Assembly: GCA_001275005.1 (NCBI GenBank)
Contig: JWZX01002446.1
Coordinates: forward strand, 1-37,716
From: Chrysochromulina tobinii
Lineage: Eukaryota > Haptophyta > Prymnesiales > Chrysochromulinaceae
Length of the DNA: 37,716 nucleotides
Reading direction: 5' to 3'
Shown here: positions 28,161 to 36,348 of the stretch, piece after piece
How the letters are laid out: every line of letters starts with the position of its first letter
Position numbering within the stretch: position 1 is the stretch's first letter
Notes under the pieces: model-generated
Databases searched by the model: none
Seen by the model: the letters and a program-made list of their open reading frames with translations, nothing else
What the model was told of the DNA's origin: nothing
Program-made: the position numbers and the translations under genes

Positions 28161-29657
28161 TTAGCCCCCCCGTGACTTCGACCTCGAGTTGTCGACGGGC
28201 TCCCCGATGGACTCACCCTTGAGCGCTTCAGCAACTACAATGCCGCCAGCAATCAGATCGAGCAGCAGCTCAAATGGATCGCTGTTCTCCTTCGCTGCTG
28301 TCGGCACACCGACAGCATGTTCGACAGGCACAGCGGCAGCCGGCGCTCTCTGGCCAACGCTCCGACCGATCCTGTCTTGTACCTCCTCCGCCACTTCCGC
28401 CTCCTCAACAGCTGCCGCCTCTACCTTGATTGGCATCTCTACAGCCTCCGTCTCCTTCACGGGCTCATTAAGCGCCTGCGCTGCATCAATGCCCGTGCCC
28501 TGCGGCGCCTCCGCCTCGTTCACCGCCTCGTTCACCGCCTCGTTTACCGCCTCGTTCACCGCCTCGTTCACCGCCTCCGCTGCTTGAATGCCCATGCCCT
28601 GCACGTTAGTTGAAGGCGACAGCTGCTGAGGAGGCGGAAGGTGATTCGTCACTTCCAACACCTCCGCCTCTACCACTTTCTCCGCCTCCGTCGTTGGCAT
28701 CGCCCTGGTGCCGTCTTCAGCGGCCGCCGCGGGCACCACCTCGCGGGCACTGAGCGGCTGGAGCCCCGTGGAAGCCTGTGGAACCCTCTGGAGCCCTGCC
28801 GCTTCCAGCGCCGTCTCCACAGCGGCGAGGGCATAGAACGGCGCGTCGGCGAGTGACGGCTCGATTTCCGCCTGCGGGGCGTTGGCCGTGGGTAGCGCAT
28901 CCAGCGGCTTGCCGTCGCGAGCGGCGGCTTTCGAAATCAAGTCGGTCTCTGTTCGAATATCTTGGATGAAGGAGTCGAACGTGGACGGGGAGAGCAACAG
29001 AGAGGCGGAGATCAAGACCTCCTCCTCCTTCAGCTGAGCCACGCGTGCCTTCTCTTTCAGCACGGCGGCTTGAACATCGGCGAGCACACTGCGCTTTTCG
29101 AGCTCCGCTTTCGTCTCCGACACCTCCTGCAGAAGCGACTTCAGCATGGCACTCTTTGCCTCGGCCGCCTCGGCACGAACGCGCAACTCTTGTGCACTCA
29201 GCTCGTCCATCAGCTGATCTGCGACTTGCGCCACGGCCCGACGACGCTCGTCGAAGTACGACAAAATCTGAGACTGCTCAGTGCAGTAACGCGAGACCTT
29301 GGACGCAACCTTGCCAACGTGACCAAGCAAATTGGAAATAAAGCGGTCGCGTGTCCGCATGAGCGCGGTCGCGAGGCGCCAGGCAACCAAGACCAGCGCC
29401 AAGCGCCACACAATTTTGAGGCTCACGCCAAAGAGATCGAGGGCGACAAAGGCGGCCGAAGGTGAGGCCATGAAGCCATCTTTTAGATGCCACATGGCGA
29501 ACCCGCGGTGCGCTATTGGCAGCCACTCAAGTGCGAGCTTTGGCGTACACGTCCTGCGTAGCTGCGGCCTTCCCGTAGCCATTCTGAGTTCCCAACTTGA
29601 GGTCATGATGATGCCATGGGCCGTGGAAGCCAACAGAAGAACGACCGCCCCGCGCAT
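28161..29657 (-). CDS. Signal-peptide coiled-coil membrane protein with AVNE repeats, function unknown
   Basis: Frame of 498 residues. The N terminus MRGAVVLLLASTAHGI is a signal peptide, followed by a basic region (RMATGRPQLRRTC), which together resemble a bipartite plastid presequence of secondary algae. A hydrophobic span lies at about 68-100. Residues ~105-240 are charged and heptad-like (coiled coil). The C-terminal half is acidic, Ala/Glu/Val-rich and includes five in-frame copies of AVNE encoded by a 12-bp tandem repeat. I recognise no family. A plastid membrane or envelope tether is one reading of the topology, unproven. The start codon is 320 bp from that of the divergent low-complexity gene on the plus strand. 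Confidence 0.6.
   Translation of the reverse strand: MRGAVVLLLASTAHGIIMTSSWELRMATGRPQLRRTCTPKLALEWLPIAHRGFAMWHLKDGFMASPSAAFVALDLFGVSLKIVWRLALVLVAWRLATALMRTRDRFISNLLGHVGKVASKVSRYCTEQSQILSYFDERRRAVAQVADQLMDELSAQELRVRAEAAEAKSAMLKSLLQEVSETKAELEKRSVLADVQAAVLKEKARVAQLKEEEVLISASLLLSPSTFDSFIQDIRTETDLISKAAARDGKPLDALPTANAPQAEIEPSLADAPFYALAAVETALEAAGLQRVPQASTGLQPLSAREVVPAAAAEDGTRAMPTTEAEKVVEAEVLEVTNHLPPPQQLSPSTNVQGMGIQAAEAVNEAVNEAVNEAVNEAVNEAEAPQGTGIDAAQALNEPVKETEAVEMPIKVEAAAVEEAEVAEEVQDRIGRSVGQRAPAAAVPVEHAVGVPTAAKENSDPFELLLDLIAGGIVVAEALKGESIGEPVDNSRSKSRGG
28512..28571 (-). repeat. 12-bp in-frame tandem repeat (AVNE x5)
   Basis: GCCTCGTTCACC on the plus strand recurs five times with one C-to-T change, encoding Ala-Val-Asn-Glu on the minus strand. 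Copy number may be polymorphic. Confidence 0.9.
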
Positions 29658-29977
29658 GTCTTCTTGAAACGTGCGACCCGAGAACAGTACCGGGAACAGA
29701 TTGCGTCAGGGTCGGAGTGCCTTTGGTCGGGCCGGGAAGTCTGGTGTCACCCCTGTGGTTGGCAGCAAATGCATATCGGGGATCGAGAATCTCCCGACGA
29801 ACTTGCTTTTCCAATTTCTGATCAAGTAATGTAATTGTAACCACAAAGTCTTTCTTGGCCCCCCTACAGATTGCGGCGTCTCAGTCCGATGCGCTCGGGC
29901 TTCGTCCAAAAAAAGCCGGCATCGGCGAGCGACGGCGTCGGATTTTGGGCGCAGTTGCGCGAGCGCGCCCGTCCTCA
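29658..29977. promoter_or_regulatory. Divergent intergenic region, possibly with an upstream exon
   Basis: It separates the coiled-coil gene (minus) and the low-complexity gene (plus). It contains a possible exon with Cys/Trp pairs (CLWSGREVWCHPCGW) and a polypyrimidine-plus-CAG acceptor ending at 29869. Promoter content is inferred from orientation. Confidence 0.3.
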
Positions 29978-31621
29978 ATGCCTGCCCCGCGCCTTCCACC
30001 AGGATGGGGTGGCCCCAAAGAGGGTTACGTGAGCAGCCCCGCAAAGCAGCAGCCGACGCCCGGTTCATCGTTTACGTCCGGCTCGTCGTCCCTTCTCTCG
30101 GCCACCGAGCCTCCAGTGCCGCCATGCGTGGCTGGTCTCGAGCATGGTGTCGTGTACTATGAGCATCCACACGCGCCGGCATTCGACCCGCGACTGCGTT
30201 CAAAGCCCGAGCGCGTTGAGGCCATTAAGGCCAAGGTGCCGTCTCTCGATTTCACCAAGCTTCGCGGCGGCCACCGCAAGCCTGCCGCTCCAGTCGCGCT
30301 GGCAGCGTTGAAGCAGGTGACGGCGAGTGGTGGGCAGCCCAAGCCGTCGGTGGGCTTGGCTGCCAAGATGGCAGCCAATCCGCCGTCGCCGAAGCCGCCG
30401 CCGCCGCCGCCTGTAAACATGCAGCCCGCGATGCCGAGCTTTGCCGAGATGATGGCAAAGCCCAGCTTTGGCGCGGTGCTGCCCGAAATGGTCGAGGCCA
30501 AGGCGGTTTGGCCGGCAGCGTCGGCCGTGGCGGCATCGCCAGCGAAACCCGCTGCTACTGCGGCCGCGAGCGCTACGCCGGGTTCCGCCTACACCCCCTG
30601 GGGGACGCGCAAGCCCGTGGGCACCACCAGCGCAGCAGAGATGCTTCGACAGCTCGCCGAGGCGGAGCAGTTTGCCGAGACTCCGGCCTCGGCCTTTGGG
30701 CACATGGGCGCCGCCCCGCCCCGGCCGCCGCCGAGCAGCCAGAAACATCAATCGCAGATGCCCGCATCGAAGCGGCCGCCGCGCGCCAAGACGGGCGGCA
30801 TCGACTTCCTCGCGCGTCTCGAGCAGCTCGAACAGGAGCCCTTGTCGGAGCCGAGCGCGGCTGCTCCGTCTGCGGTGAATCCTCCGTCTGCTGTGGCTCT
30901 TCCGTCAGCTGCGGCCTCCGCCTCGTCGTCGCATGGAGCGAGCGTTGAGTCGGCCGGGCTAGGAAACGGGTACGCAGAGCTTGCCGCCGCTCCCATCGAC
31001 TTTTCGCAGGCCGCGCCGCCCGCACTCGCGGCGACGCTAGCGCACGCACACGTAGCGACGCCATCCAAGCAGCCCGCGACGACGCTAGCGCAAGCACACG
31101 TGGTGACGCCATCCAAGCAGCCTGCCGCGGGCGCCGACGAAGCTGGCTACAGCAGCAGCGACGGTGGCGCGTCGATCGCGTCTTCGGATGCGACGTCTTC
31201 GAGCGAGCCCGCGTGCACCGGCGACCAGCCGTCAGGGCCAGGCCTGGCCAAGGCGCACAAACGGTCGCCACAACGGTCCAGCCCAGCGCACGTGACGAAT
31301 GGAGGGCCGCGCCGGCTGCAGCTGGGTGGGAGCCCCGCCCCTGGCCCCGCCCCGACGAACGCGATGCTCAATCGTGTCTCGCCCTTGCGTGCGGGTGTCC
31401 TCGCGGGCGGCAACGCCTTCGAAACACGCATCTCGAAGGCGGCGCTGATGGGCGCGTCGCAGCCGCAGCAGGTGCGCGCTGCCGCCGTGCCGCGCGCCGT
31501 CATGGGCACCCCCCCGATGCGAGCGGGCTCGCCACTGCTCGGTGGAGCGCTCAGCCGCTCGCTCAACGCCGTGCAAGCCGCGCAAGCGGGCGGCGGCACT
31601 CGCCAGCGCGGCCTGTGGTGA
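29978..31621 (+). CDS. Low-complexity Ala/Pro/Ser-rich protein, function unknown
   Basis: The first ATG at 29978 gives 547 residues. Early segments GLEHGVVYYEHPHAPAFDPR and PSLDFTKLRGG are the most ordered; the rest is Pro-, Ala- and Ser-rich, with a PPPPPP run near 140, a GIDFLARLEQLEQEP helix near 280, and a duplicated block HVATPSKQPA/HVVTPSKQPA near 370-390. The C terminus ends TRQRGLW. No membrane segment or targeting signal is evident. I recognise no domain. The frame is open upstream to a strong acceptor (CT-rich tract ending CCCCCTACAG at 29869). It could join in frame to a 70-codon plus-strand ORF from 29616 through a 44-bp intron, but that exon would overlap the start of the divergent gene, so I do not include it. 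Confidence 0.5.
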   Translation: MPAPRLPPGWGGPKEGYVSSPAKQQPTPGSSFTSGSSSLLSATEPPVPPCVAGLEHGVVYYEHPHAPAFDPRLRSKPERVEAIKAKVPSLDFTKLRGGHRKPAAPVALAALKQVTASGGQPKPSVGLAAKMAANPPSPKPPPPPPVNMQPAMPSFAEMMAKPSFGAVLPEMVEAKAVWPAASAVAASPAKPAATAAASATPGSAYTPWGTRKPVGTTSAAEMLRQLAEAEQFAETPASAFGHMGAAPPRPPPSSQKHQSQMPASKRPPRAKTGGIDFLARLEQLEQEPLSEPSAAAPSAVNPPSAVALPSAAASASSSHGASVESAGLGNGYAELAAAPIDFSQAAPPALAATLAHAHVATPSKQPATTLAQAHVVTPSKQPAAGADEAGYSSSDGGASIASSDATSSSEPACTGDQPSGPGLAKAHKRSPQRSSPAHVTNGGPRRLQLGGSPAPGPAPTNAMLNRVSPLRAGVLAGGNAFETRISKAALMGASQPQQVRAAAVPRAVMGTPPMRAGSPLLGGALSRSLNAVQAAQAGGGTRQRGLW

Positions 31622-32072
31622 GGCTCCCGCTAGGCTCCTGCTAGGCTCCTCAGCCGCGCGTGCTCCCGGTGACGATGCCAACGCGCCGCCGCCTTAGCTC
31701 GCTGCGGAGCTTTGGAGGCGACTGCGGGCAGCGTCGGCATCGCGCGAGCGACGCGCAGCTTCCCGGGGGCACGTGGATGTGGGCATGGCGCATGTGCATG
31801 CGATGTGAATATGGGGAAGATAGTGCAGATACGAGTGATGATGATGTCCCAACAAGTGTACGGGCTCATGTGCATGCTCACGTGGATGTGACGGGTACGC
31901 AAGTACACCAGATAGCGGATTTGTGCAGCGATAGCGTCTTGCGAAGCGTTTGTACCGAATCTGTCTTTCTTCCCTTGCCAAGCCTCGTCTGCTGGCGTGA
32001 ACCTGTTTCCGCACAGGAACCGGCAAAGTCCAGGAAAGTGCAAATCCAGGAGAAAAGCGGTCTCGAGATTGA
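31622..32072. other. Intergenic region upstream of the GPX gene
   Basis: No supported gene. The left part carries a short GGCTCC(T/C)GCTA duplication at 31622-31645 and CATGTGCATG-type palindromic patches at 31790-31880. The right part should contain the GPX promoter. Confidence 0.4.
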
Positions 32073-32770
32073 ATGCTGCGACTTCTTGCCGCCGGGACGC
32101 TCTTGGTCTCATCGGCGAGCGGGTTCGCACTCAGCTCGGCTAGCCATGCGTCGGTCTCTTCGCGACGTGCAGTCGATGCGGTCGTCATGAAGGGCGCGTA
32201 CGATTTTTCCGCGAAGCGCCTGGGCACAGACGCAACGGTCAATCTGAGTGAATTTGAGGGCAAGGTGGCATTAATTGTCAACGTTGCATCGAAATGAGGT
32301 TTGACGGACACGAACTACAAGGAGCTCCAGTCGATGTACCAGCGGCTGGGCCCGAAGGGGTTCGTGGTCCTCGGCTTTCCTTGCAACCAATTTGGCGGGC
32401 AGGAGCCCGGAACGCCAGCAGAGATCAAGGCGTTCACCGACGGCTACGGCGTGACTTTCCCCTTGTTCTCCAAGGTGGATGTCAATGGGCCGAACACCCA
32501 CCCACTCTTCGCGTACCTGAAGAAGCAAAAGGGCGAGCTGCTGGGCGACGACATCAAATGGAACTTTGTAAGCCCGCAGCTGCTTGCCGCACTCAGCACT
32601 GCTGCCACTGCCTGCCCGCCTGTGCTGACCCGTCTCCGGTTCACCTCTCGTCGCAGGCCAAGTTCCTGATCGGTAAGGATGGCACCGTACTTCAGCGCTA
32701 CGGGCCGCCGCAGAGCCCGTCTGCCATCGAGAACGATGTAGTCAAGGCCCTCGAGAAGGTGTTCGTCTAG
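32073..32770 (+). CDS. Selenocysteine-containing glutathione peroxidase, GPX4-like
   Basis: Exons 32073-32567 and 32657-32770 give 202 residues if the in-frame TGA at 32295-32297 is read as selenocysteine (residue 75). The context VALIVNVASK-U-GLT is the GPX active-site motif, and the remaining tetrad is present: Gln110 (CNQFGGQEPG), Trp163 and Asn164 (IKWNF). Downstream FLIGKDGTVLQRYGP and the C terminus are intact, so this is not a pseudogene. The enzyme reduces hydroperoxides, including lipid hydroperoxides, with thiols. The N terminus MLRLLAAGTLLVSSASGFAL is a signal peptide with an FAL cleavage context, followed by a Ser/Arg-rich transit-like region, which suggests plastid targeting. The intron (32568-32656, GTAAGC...GTCGCAG) is conventional, without boundary repeats. 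A candidate SECIS lies ~80 nt past the stop. Confidence 0.92.
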
Positions 32771-32848
32771 GCGTAGAGCTGCCGTGCTTGCAGCGCAGCT
32801 CTCGCATGTCTCACCCCGTCCCCGTGCCATGCCGTGCTACCGAATGAT

Positions 32849-32918
32849 CGACCTCTAGATGATGGCGCCCGCAACTGAGCTCCCAGAGAGTGAGCGGATG
32901 CCGGAGAAACCACTGTCG
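32849..32918 (+). promoter_or_regulatory. Candidate SECIS element in the GPX 3' UTR
   Basis: ATGAT at 32859-32863 precedes a 9-nt arm GGCGCCCGC (32864-32872). It can pair at 8 of 9 positions, one a G-U wobble, with GCGGATGCC (32894-32902). The far arm is followed by GGAG, giving the UGA/GA non-Watson-Crick core. AA at 32873-32874 opens the apical loop as expected, and a small CUG/CAG pairing inside it suggests a form 2 SECIS. CGAC (32849) and GTCG (32915) can close the lower stem. Folding was done by eye. Confidence 0.5.
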
Positions 32919-32937
32919 AACATGCATAGCACAGGCT

Positions 32938-32943
32938 AATAAA
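32938..32943 (+). terminator. AATAAA-like polyadenylation signal of the GPX transcript
   Basis: AATAAA occurs 168 bases past the GPX stop and just after the candidate SECIS, which would place the SECIS within the mature 3' UTR. Use of this hexamer in this organism is unproven. Confidence 0.3.
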
Positions 32944-33292
32944 CACGGTGGAGATAGCCAATAGCGACACGTGAACGCACAATATCAGCCGCGTTACACA
33001 GCACCGGTGGCCGGGTACGCGCAGCTGAATCTTCTGTAGTTTCCAAGGGCGGCGGGGCGGCGCACAGACAGGCCTCGCTCAATTTAATACCATACACACT
33101 AGGGCGAAAGCACACGCGACGGCCGACGCGCCTGCTCCACGTGCTCCTCGAGGCAACTGCGATTTGTGTAGCGAAAGCTGTCAAGCTGCCTCTCCTTCGT
33201 GGTAGCCGAATGCGCAGCGTCTACGCTCGCGTCTCGCAGCCCTCTTGCCTCTGCACACAGCACACGACGCGGTGGTCGCGTCGCCTCGACCC
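32944..33292. other. Convergent 3' intergenic region
   Basis: It lies between GPX (plus) and the lipoyl/Kgd4-like gene (minus). No coding frame or repeat of note was seen. Confidence 0.4.
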
Positions 33293-33994
33293 TCACCAGG
33301 TGTAGCCAGCCCCACCCATCTCGACGGCCTCTATCTCTTCCTTGCTGAGCGGCTTGGGGCGGAAGCGCTTCGGCAGCTCCGCGAAGGTGATCGTGCCGGG
33401 CGGCGACGGCTTGCCGTCCTCGAAGCGCGAAGACAGCGGCAGTGCCGCCGCGGCCGATGCGGCGACGGGCTTGGCCTTGGCAGCAGCGATGGCCGCAGCA
33501 CCACGTGGTGGGAATTTGATGAGCGAAGGCCGACCGCCGGGGTGCAGGCGCACACTGGTAGCGATGGCTGCAGCTGCAGGCGATGGGGCTGACGGGGGAG
33601 GTGGTGGCGACGCCGCCGCAGCGGGCTTCGGTGGCGGTGTAGTAGCAGCGGAGGCTGGAGCGGTGGCGGCAGCGCCCGCTCCGCCAGCGCCCACATCAAT
33701 CTCGACTAGATCGGCTCCGACGAGCACGTTGTCATTCGGATTGTAGAAGAGGGCTTTGATCGTGCCCGACGCGGGCGCCCGCACCTCGACGGTCACTTTA
33801 TCAGTCTCAACCATGGCGAGGAGCTCCTCAATCGCAACGTAGTCGCCGACCTTCTTGTGCAGCGAGAGCAGCGTGCCCTCGGTGATACTGTCGCCCATCG
33901 TGGGCACCGGAAAGCGCTGCGTCGCGAGCGCTCGCGACGCGATCCGCCAGGGAGACAACAGCGCCGCGCCGCTCCTTGAGAATGAGCGCAACAT
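33293..33994 (-). CDS. Mitochondrial lipoyl-domain protein fused to a Kgd4/MRPS36-like tail (2-oxoglutarate dehydrogenase complex)
   Basis: Frame of 233 residues, no intron. MLRSFSRSGAALLSPWRIAS is a basic amphipathic mitochondrial presequence. Residues ~27-102 are a lipoyl domain of the E2o type (VPTMGDSITEG, ETDKVTVEVRAP, lipoyl Lys 66). A Pro/Ala-rich swinging-arm linker follows (103-150). There is no peripheral-subunit-binding or acyltransferase domain. Instead the end carries RPSLIKFPPRG (155-165) and ELPKRFRPKPLSKEEIEAVEMGG (206-228), which match the two conserved blocks of Kgd4/MRPS36 (PLIKFPDR and LPxKYRRKxxSxEEMExIxxGG). Kgd4/MRPS36 tethers E3 (dihydrolipoamide dehydrogenase) to the 2-oxoglutarate dehydrogenase core. 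I infer one subunit combining an E2o-type lipoyl arm with the E3 tether; the acyltransferase core would be encoded elsewhere. The ending GYTW* is followed by GTGAGG, so a further exon cannot be excluded. Confidence 0.82.
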   Translation of the reverse strand: MLRSFSRSGAALLSPWRIASRALATQRFPVPTMGDSITEGTLLSLHKKVGDYVAIEELLAMVETDKVTVEVRAPASGTIKALFYNPNDNVLVGADLVEIDVGAGGAGAAATAPASAATTPPPKPAAAASPPPPPSAPSPAAAAIATSVRLHPGGRPSLIKFPPRGAAAIAAAKAKPVAASAAAALPLSSRFEDGKPSPPGTITFAELPKRFRPKPLSKEEIEAVEMGGAGYTW

Positions 33995-34164
33995 GAAAAC
34001 CCTCGACTCTCGGTGATTACATGTACTCGGTGGCCATCAGCGTGCGTCGCAAAAAGAATCTTCACACGCATTCTAAAAGAGGTCCAACCGATTGTCGTAC
34101 TTGTACATGTAGAAGCACACTTCACGAAATCCGATCGCGACATTTCCGCTAGGTCCCTATCGAG

Positions 34165-34676
34165 ATGCGTGCGTTGTTGGCCGCCGCTGCTCTAGGTGCG
34201 GCGAGTGCTTACTCACCAGCACCGACTGCATCTCCGTGCGCAACGCTGCCTCGACGAGCCGCCGTCGATCGCCGTGCCATTTTCATGGAGATGGAGGTGC
34301 GCCATGCGTCCAACTGAGGGTGCCCCACTAGTGCCTCAGGAATCACCTGGCGCTCGAACGCATTGTGCAGGAGCTCGAGTTCATCATCCACGCTGACGGA
34401 CGCGTGGAGGAGCGTGTACGCGGCATCAAGGGCGTGGACTGCCAATCGGTGACTGCTGAGATCAACAAGGCTCTCGGAGAGGTGATACAGTCGAAGCCGA
34501 CGCAGGAGATGTTTGAGCAGAAGGTAACGGCCCTGAACCGGCCCCATCTCACATGCCTGCCTCATCTGACAGGGACTGTAGCACATCGGCAGGTCGAGCT
34601 GTCGGTCGGCGTCGAAAACACGGTCTCCGAGACTTGGGGCAATGGCGGGAGCAGCGGCTCTTCGAAGGAGTGGTAA
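34165..34676 (+). CDS. DUF2997 protein with plastid-type presequence
   Basis: Inferred exons 34165-34296, 34371-34523 and 34593-34676 give 122 residues. MRALLAAAALGAASAYSPAP is a signal peptide followed by a Ser/Arg transit-like stretch with an RRAAVDRRAI basic patch. The mature core LEFIIHADGRVEERVRGIKG, then CQSVTAEINKALGEV, matches the small DUF2997 family of cyanobacteria and plastids (pattern xIxFxIxxDGxVxxxVxGxxG, then C, then LxxxLGxV). Its function is not known; in cyanobacteria it is often found near ycf35-like genes. A plastid location fits both the presequence and the cyanobacterial family. Intron 1 is 74 bp. The second interval (34524-34592, GTAACG...GGCAG) is 69 bp and in frame, so retention is possible; splicing joins FEQK to VELSVGVENT. 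The C terminus is Gly/Ser-rich. Confidence 0.72.
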
Positions 34677-35223
34677 ACTGAGGAGTGCTCGTACACATGT
34701 TGTTCAACCATATCGGACACCATATGTCCCAGGGTGGCGGAGTCGGCAATGGAGTGAGCCGTCCCCTCACACGCCAGTCACAACGATGCATCGCGAAGAC
34801 GCCATCCGAGATGGACATCCCAAAACACGGGCCGGTTGTGAGGTCCGCACATCGTTGTGCTCGGCTGACGGGTGACCGGGCTCACGGCTGGCCCGCTCTA
34901 GCCTCGTGAGTTGTTGGTCTTTAATCTCCGCGAGCAAATATGTATCCATATCTACGGTGTCGACATGAATCACTGGTCCACTTCTGATGTTAACTTCAAT
35001 GGTTAACTTCTGAATCTCGTCATTGTACGAGAAACTTTTTAGAAATTTTGTGACGAGACATCTCGCTGACCCCGCGCCGACCGATCCCAGGATCCGCCGA
35101 TCTCGCCGCACGCCACGCCACGCCGCCACCACCCCTCCGACCGGCCCGCGGTCCGGACAACACGTGGTCGAACGGTGCGGGTCGTGCCCATGTGAAACCA
35201 TGTGGCCATTTTCGTGATGGCTG
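34677..35223. other. Convergent 3' intergenic region, no supported gene
   Basis: It lies between the ends of the DUF2997 (plus) and HemK (minus) genes. A CGCCACGC-type patch lies at 35108-35125, an ACATGT at 34695, and AT-richer sequence at 34920-35050. No gene was recognised. Confidence 0.45.
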
Positions 35224-36231
35224 CTATGTGCGCGCTATGTGCGAGGCCGTGTGCCCAATCTCGCAGAATCGCGGGCGTCCATAGGCGTCGCGCATCCATC
35301 GCACCATTTGGAGCCCTAACGCCGCCTGCTCGCCCAGCCAGCGCTCAATGACGGGTGGGTGGCTCGTATCGACCTCGAGCCAAATGGAGCGTGGACCATC
35401 AGCGCGCAGCAGGCGCGGCGTGGCGAGCAGCAGCTCACGCACCACGTCTAGCCCGTCGCTGCCGCCGCACAGCGCTCCGGCGTCCTCGTGCCACGCGACC
35501 TCCGGCTCGAGCGTCGCCATGTCGGCACGGGGGATGTAGGGCGGGTTGGAGACGATCACGTCGAAGCGGCGAGGCGCGAGGTCGCAAGCAGCGATGCCGC
35601 CGTCGACCAAAAGGGACTCGTACCGCGCGCTCAGGCCGCAGCGCTCGGCATTCGCTTTGGACAGAGCGTGTGCCGTTGGACAGATGTCGATGCCGACGCA
35701 GCGAGCGTTTGGCAGACGGTTCAGCAAAGCCAAACCAATGGCGCCAGTTCCACAGCCGACGTCGAGGATATCGATATCGCTGCTGCGCCGTGCACCGCGA
35801 CCCCCGGTGCGATGGTCGTCGCCCAACGCCTCGAGCACGTGCTCCACAAGTTCTTCAGTCTCTGGCCGAGGGATTAGAACTGGCGGCCGCATCTCAAGCG
35901 TCAGGTCGTGGAAGTCCCAGTCGCCCAGGATGTACTGCACGGGCACGCGCTCGAAACGGCGTTTGCACATGCATTCGAAGGCTCGCGCGGCGGCCTCATC
36001 GAGCGGCTCGGATGCGTGCAGCGTCAGCTGCTTGCGATCGTTGCCAAAGCCAGCACATCGGGTCAGCAGGTGCTCGGCAGAGAGAGCTGGCTCGGGCACG
36101 GCTGCAGCTACGAAGGCTTCGGTCGCCAGCTGGAGCGCCGCGTTGAGTGGCGTCGTTGCCGGCAACTGGAAGCTGTTGACCGCCGCGCTCGAGGCGATCG
36201 AGCATAGGAGACGGAGTGGTCGCCTTATCAT
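35224..36231 (-). CDS. HemK/PrmC-type peptide-chain-release-factor glutamine methyltransferase
   Basis: ATG 36231 gives 335 residues. The N-terminal helical domain (AEHLLTRCAGFGNDRKQLTL, then FERVPVQYILGDWDF) is typical of PrmC/HemK. The SAM-binding Rossmann motif ILDVGCGTGAIGLALL (155-170), an acidic motif GIDICPTA, and NPPY (229-232) with PPYIPRAD are all present. RPPVLIPRPETEELV is the family-diagnostic segment preceding the SAM fold. The enzyme methylates the Gln of the GGQ motif in class I release factors. MIRRPLRLLCSIASSAAVNS suggests an organellar presequence, so the target is probably a mitochondrial or plastid release factor. The frame runs 17 codons upstream of this ATG without another ATG. 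It is divergent from the SAP-NusG gene; the start codons are ~118 bp apart. No intron is seen. Confidence 0.93.
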   Translation of the reverse strand: MIRRPLRLLCSIASSAAVNSFQLPATTPLNAALQLATEAFVAAAVPEPALSAEHLLTRCAGFGNDRKQLTLHASEPLDEAAARAFECMCKRRFERVPVQYILGDWDFHDLTLEMRPPVLIPRPETEELVEHVLEALGDDHRTGGRGARRSSDIDILDVGCGTGAIGLALLNRLPNARCVGIDICPTAHALSKANAERCGLSARYESLLVDGGIAACDLAPRRFDVIVSNPPYIPRADMATLEPEVAWHEDAGALCGGSDGLDVVRELLLATPRLLRADGPRSIWLEVDTSHPPVIERWLGEQAALGLQMVRWMRDAYGRPRFCEIGHTASHIART

Positions 36232-36348
36232 CGTTTGTGAATGGAAGCCTTTGTGTTTGGAGCCTGTACGGCCGTCGAGCAACTGAGGCGGGAGTGCTCA
36301 CCTATTCTGAAAGTCGTTGTGATCTCCCTTGAGGTTGCGTCCCCTGTG
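36232..36348. promoter_or_regulatory. Very short divergent region between hemK-like and nusG-like genes
   Basis: Only 117 bases separate the two preferred start codons, so transcription must start within it or within the opposite coding region. An ATG at 36241 is in frame with the NusG gene but would leave 9 bp between the genes and place 36 non-signal residues before the signal peptide, so it is less likely as the start. Confidence 0.35.

Noticed and set aside
29616-29834. Small plus-strand ORF with CLWSGREVWCHPCGW
   Set aside because: It could be an upstream exon of the low-complexity gene, but it overlaps the start of the divergent coiled-coil gene and would need a 44-bp intron. Evidence is too thin to annotate.
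32073-32297. Reading the GPX gene as a pseudogene because of the internal TGA
   Set aside because: The TGA sits exactly at the catalytic selenocysteine position, the rest of the frame is intact, and a SECIS-like hairpin follows.
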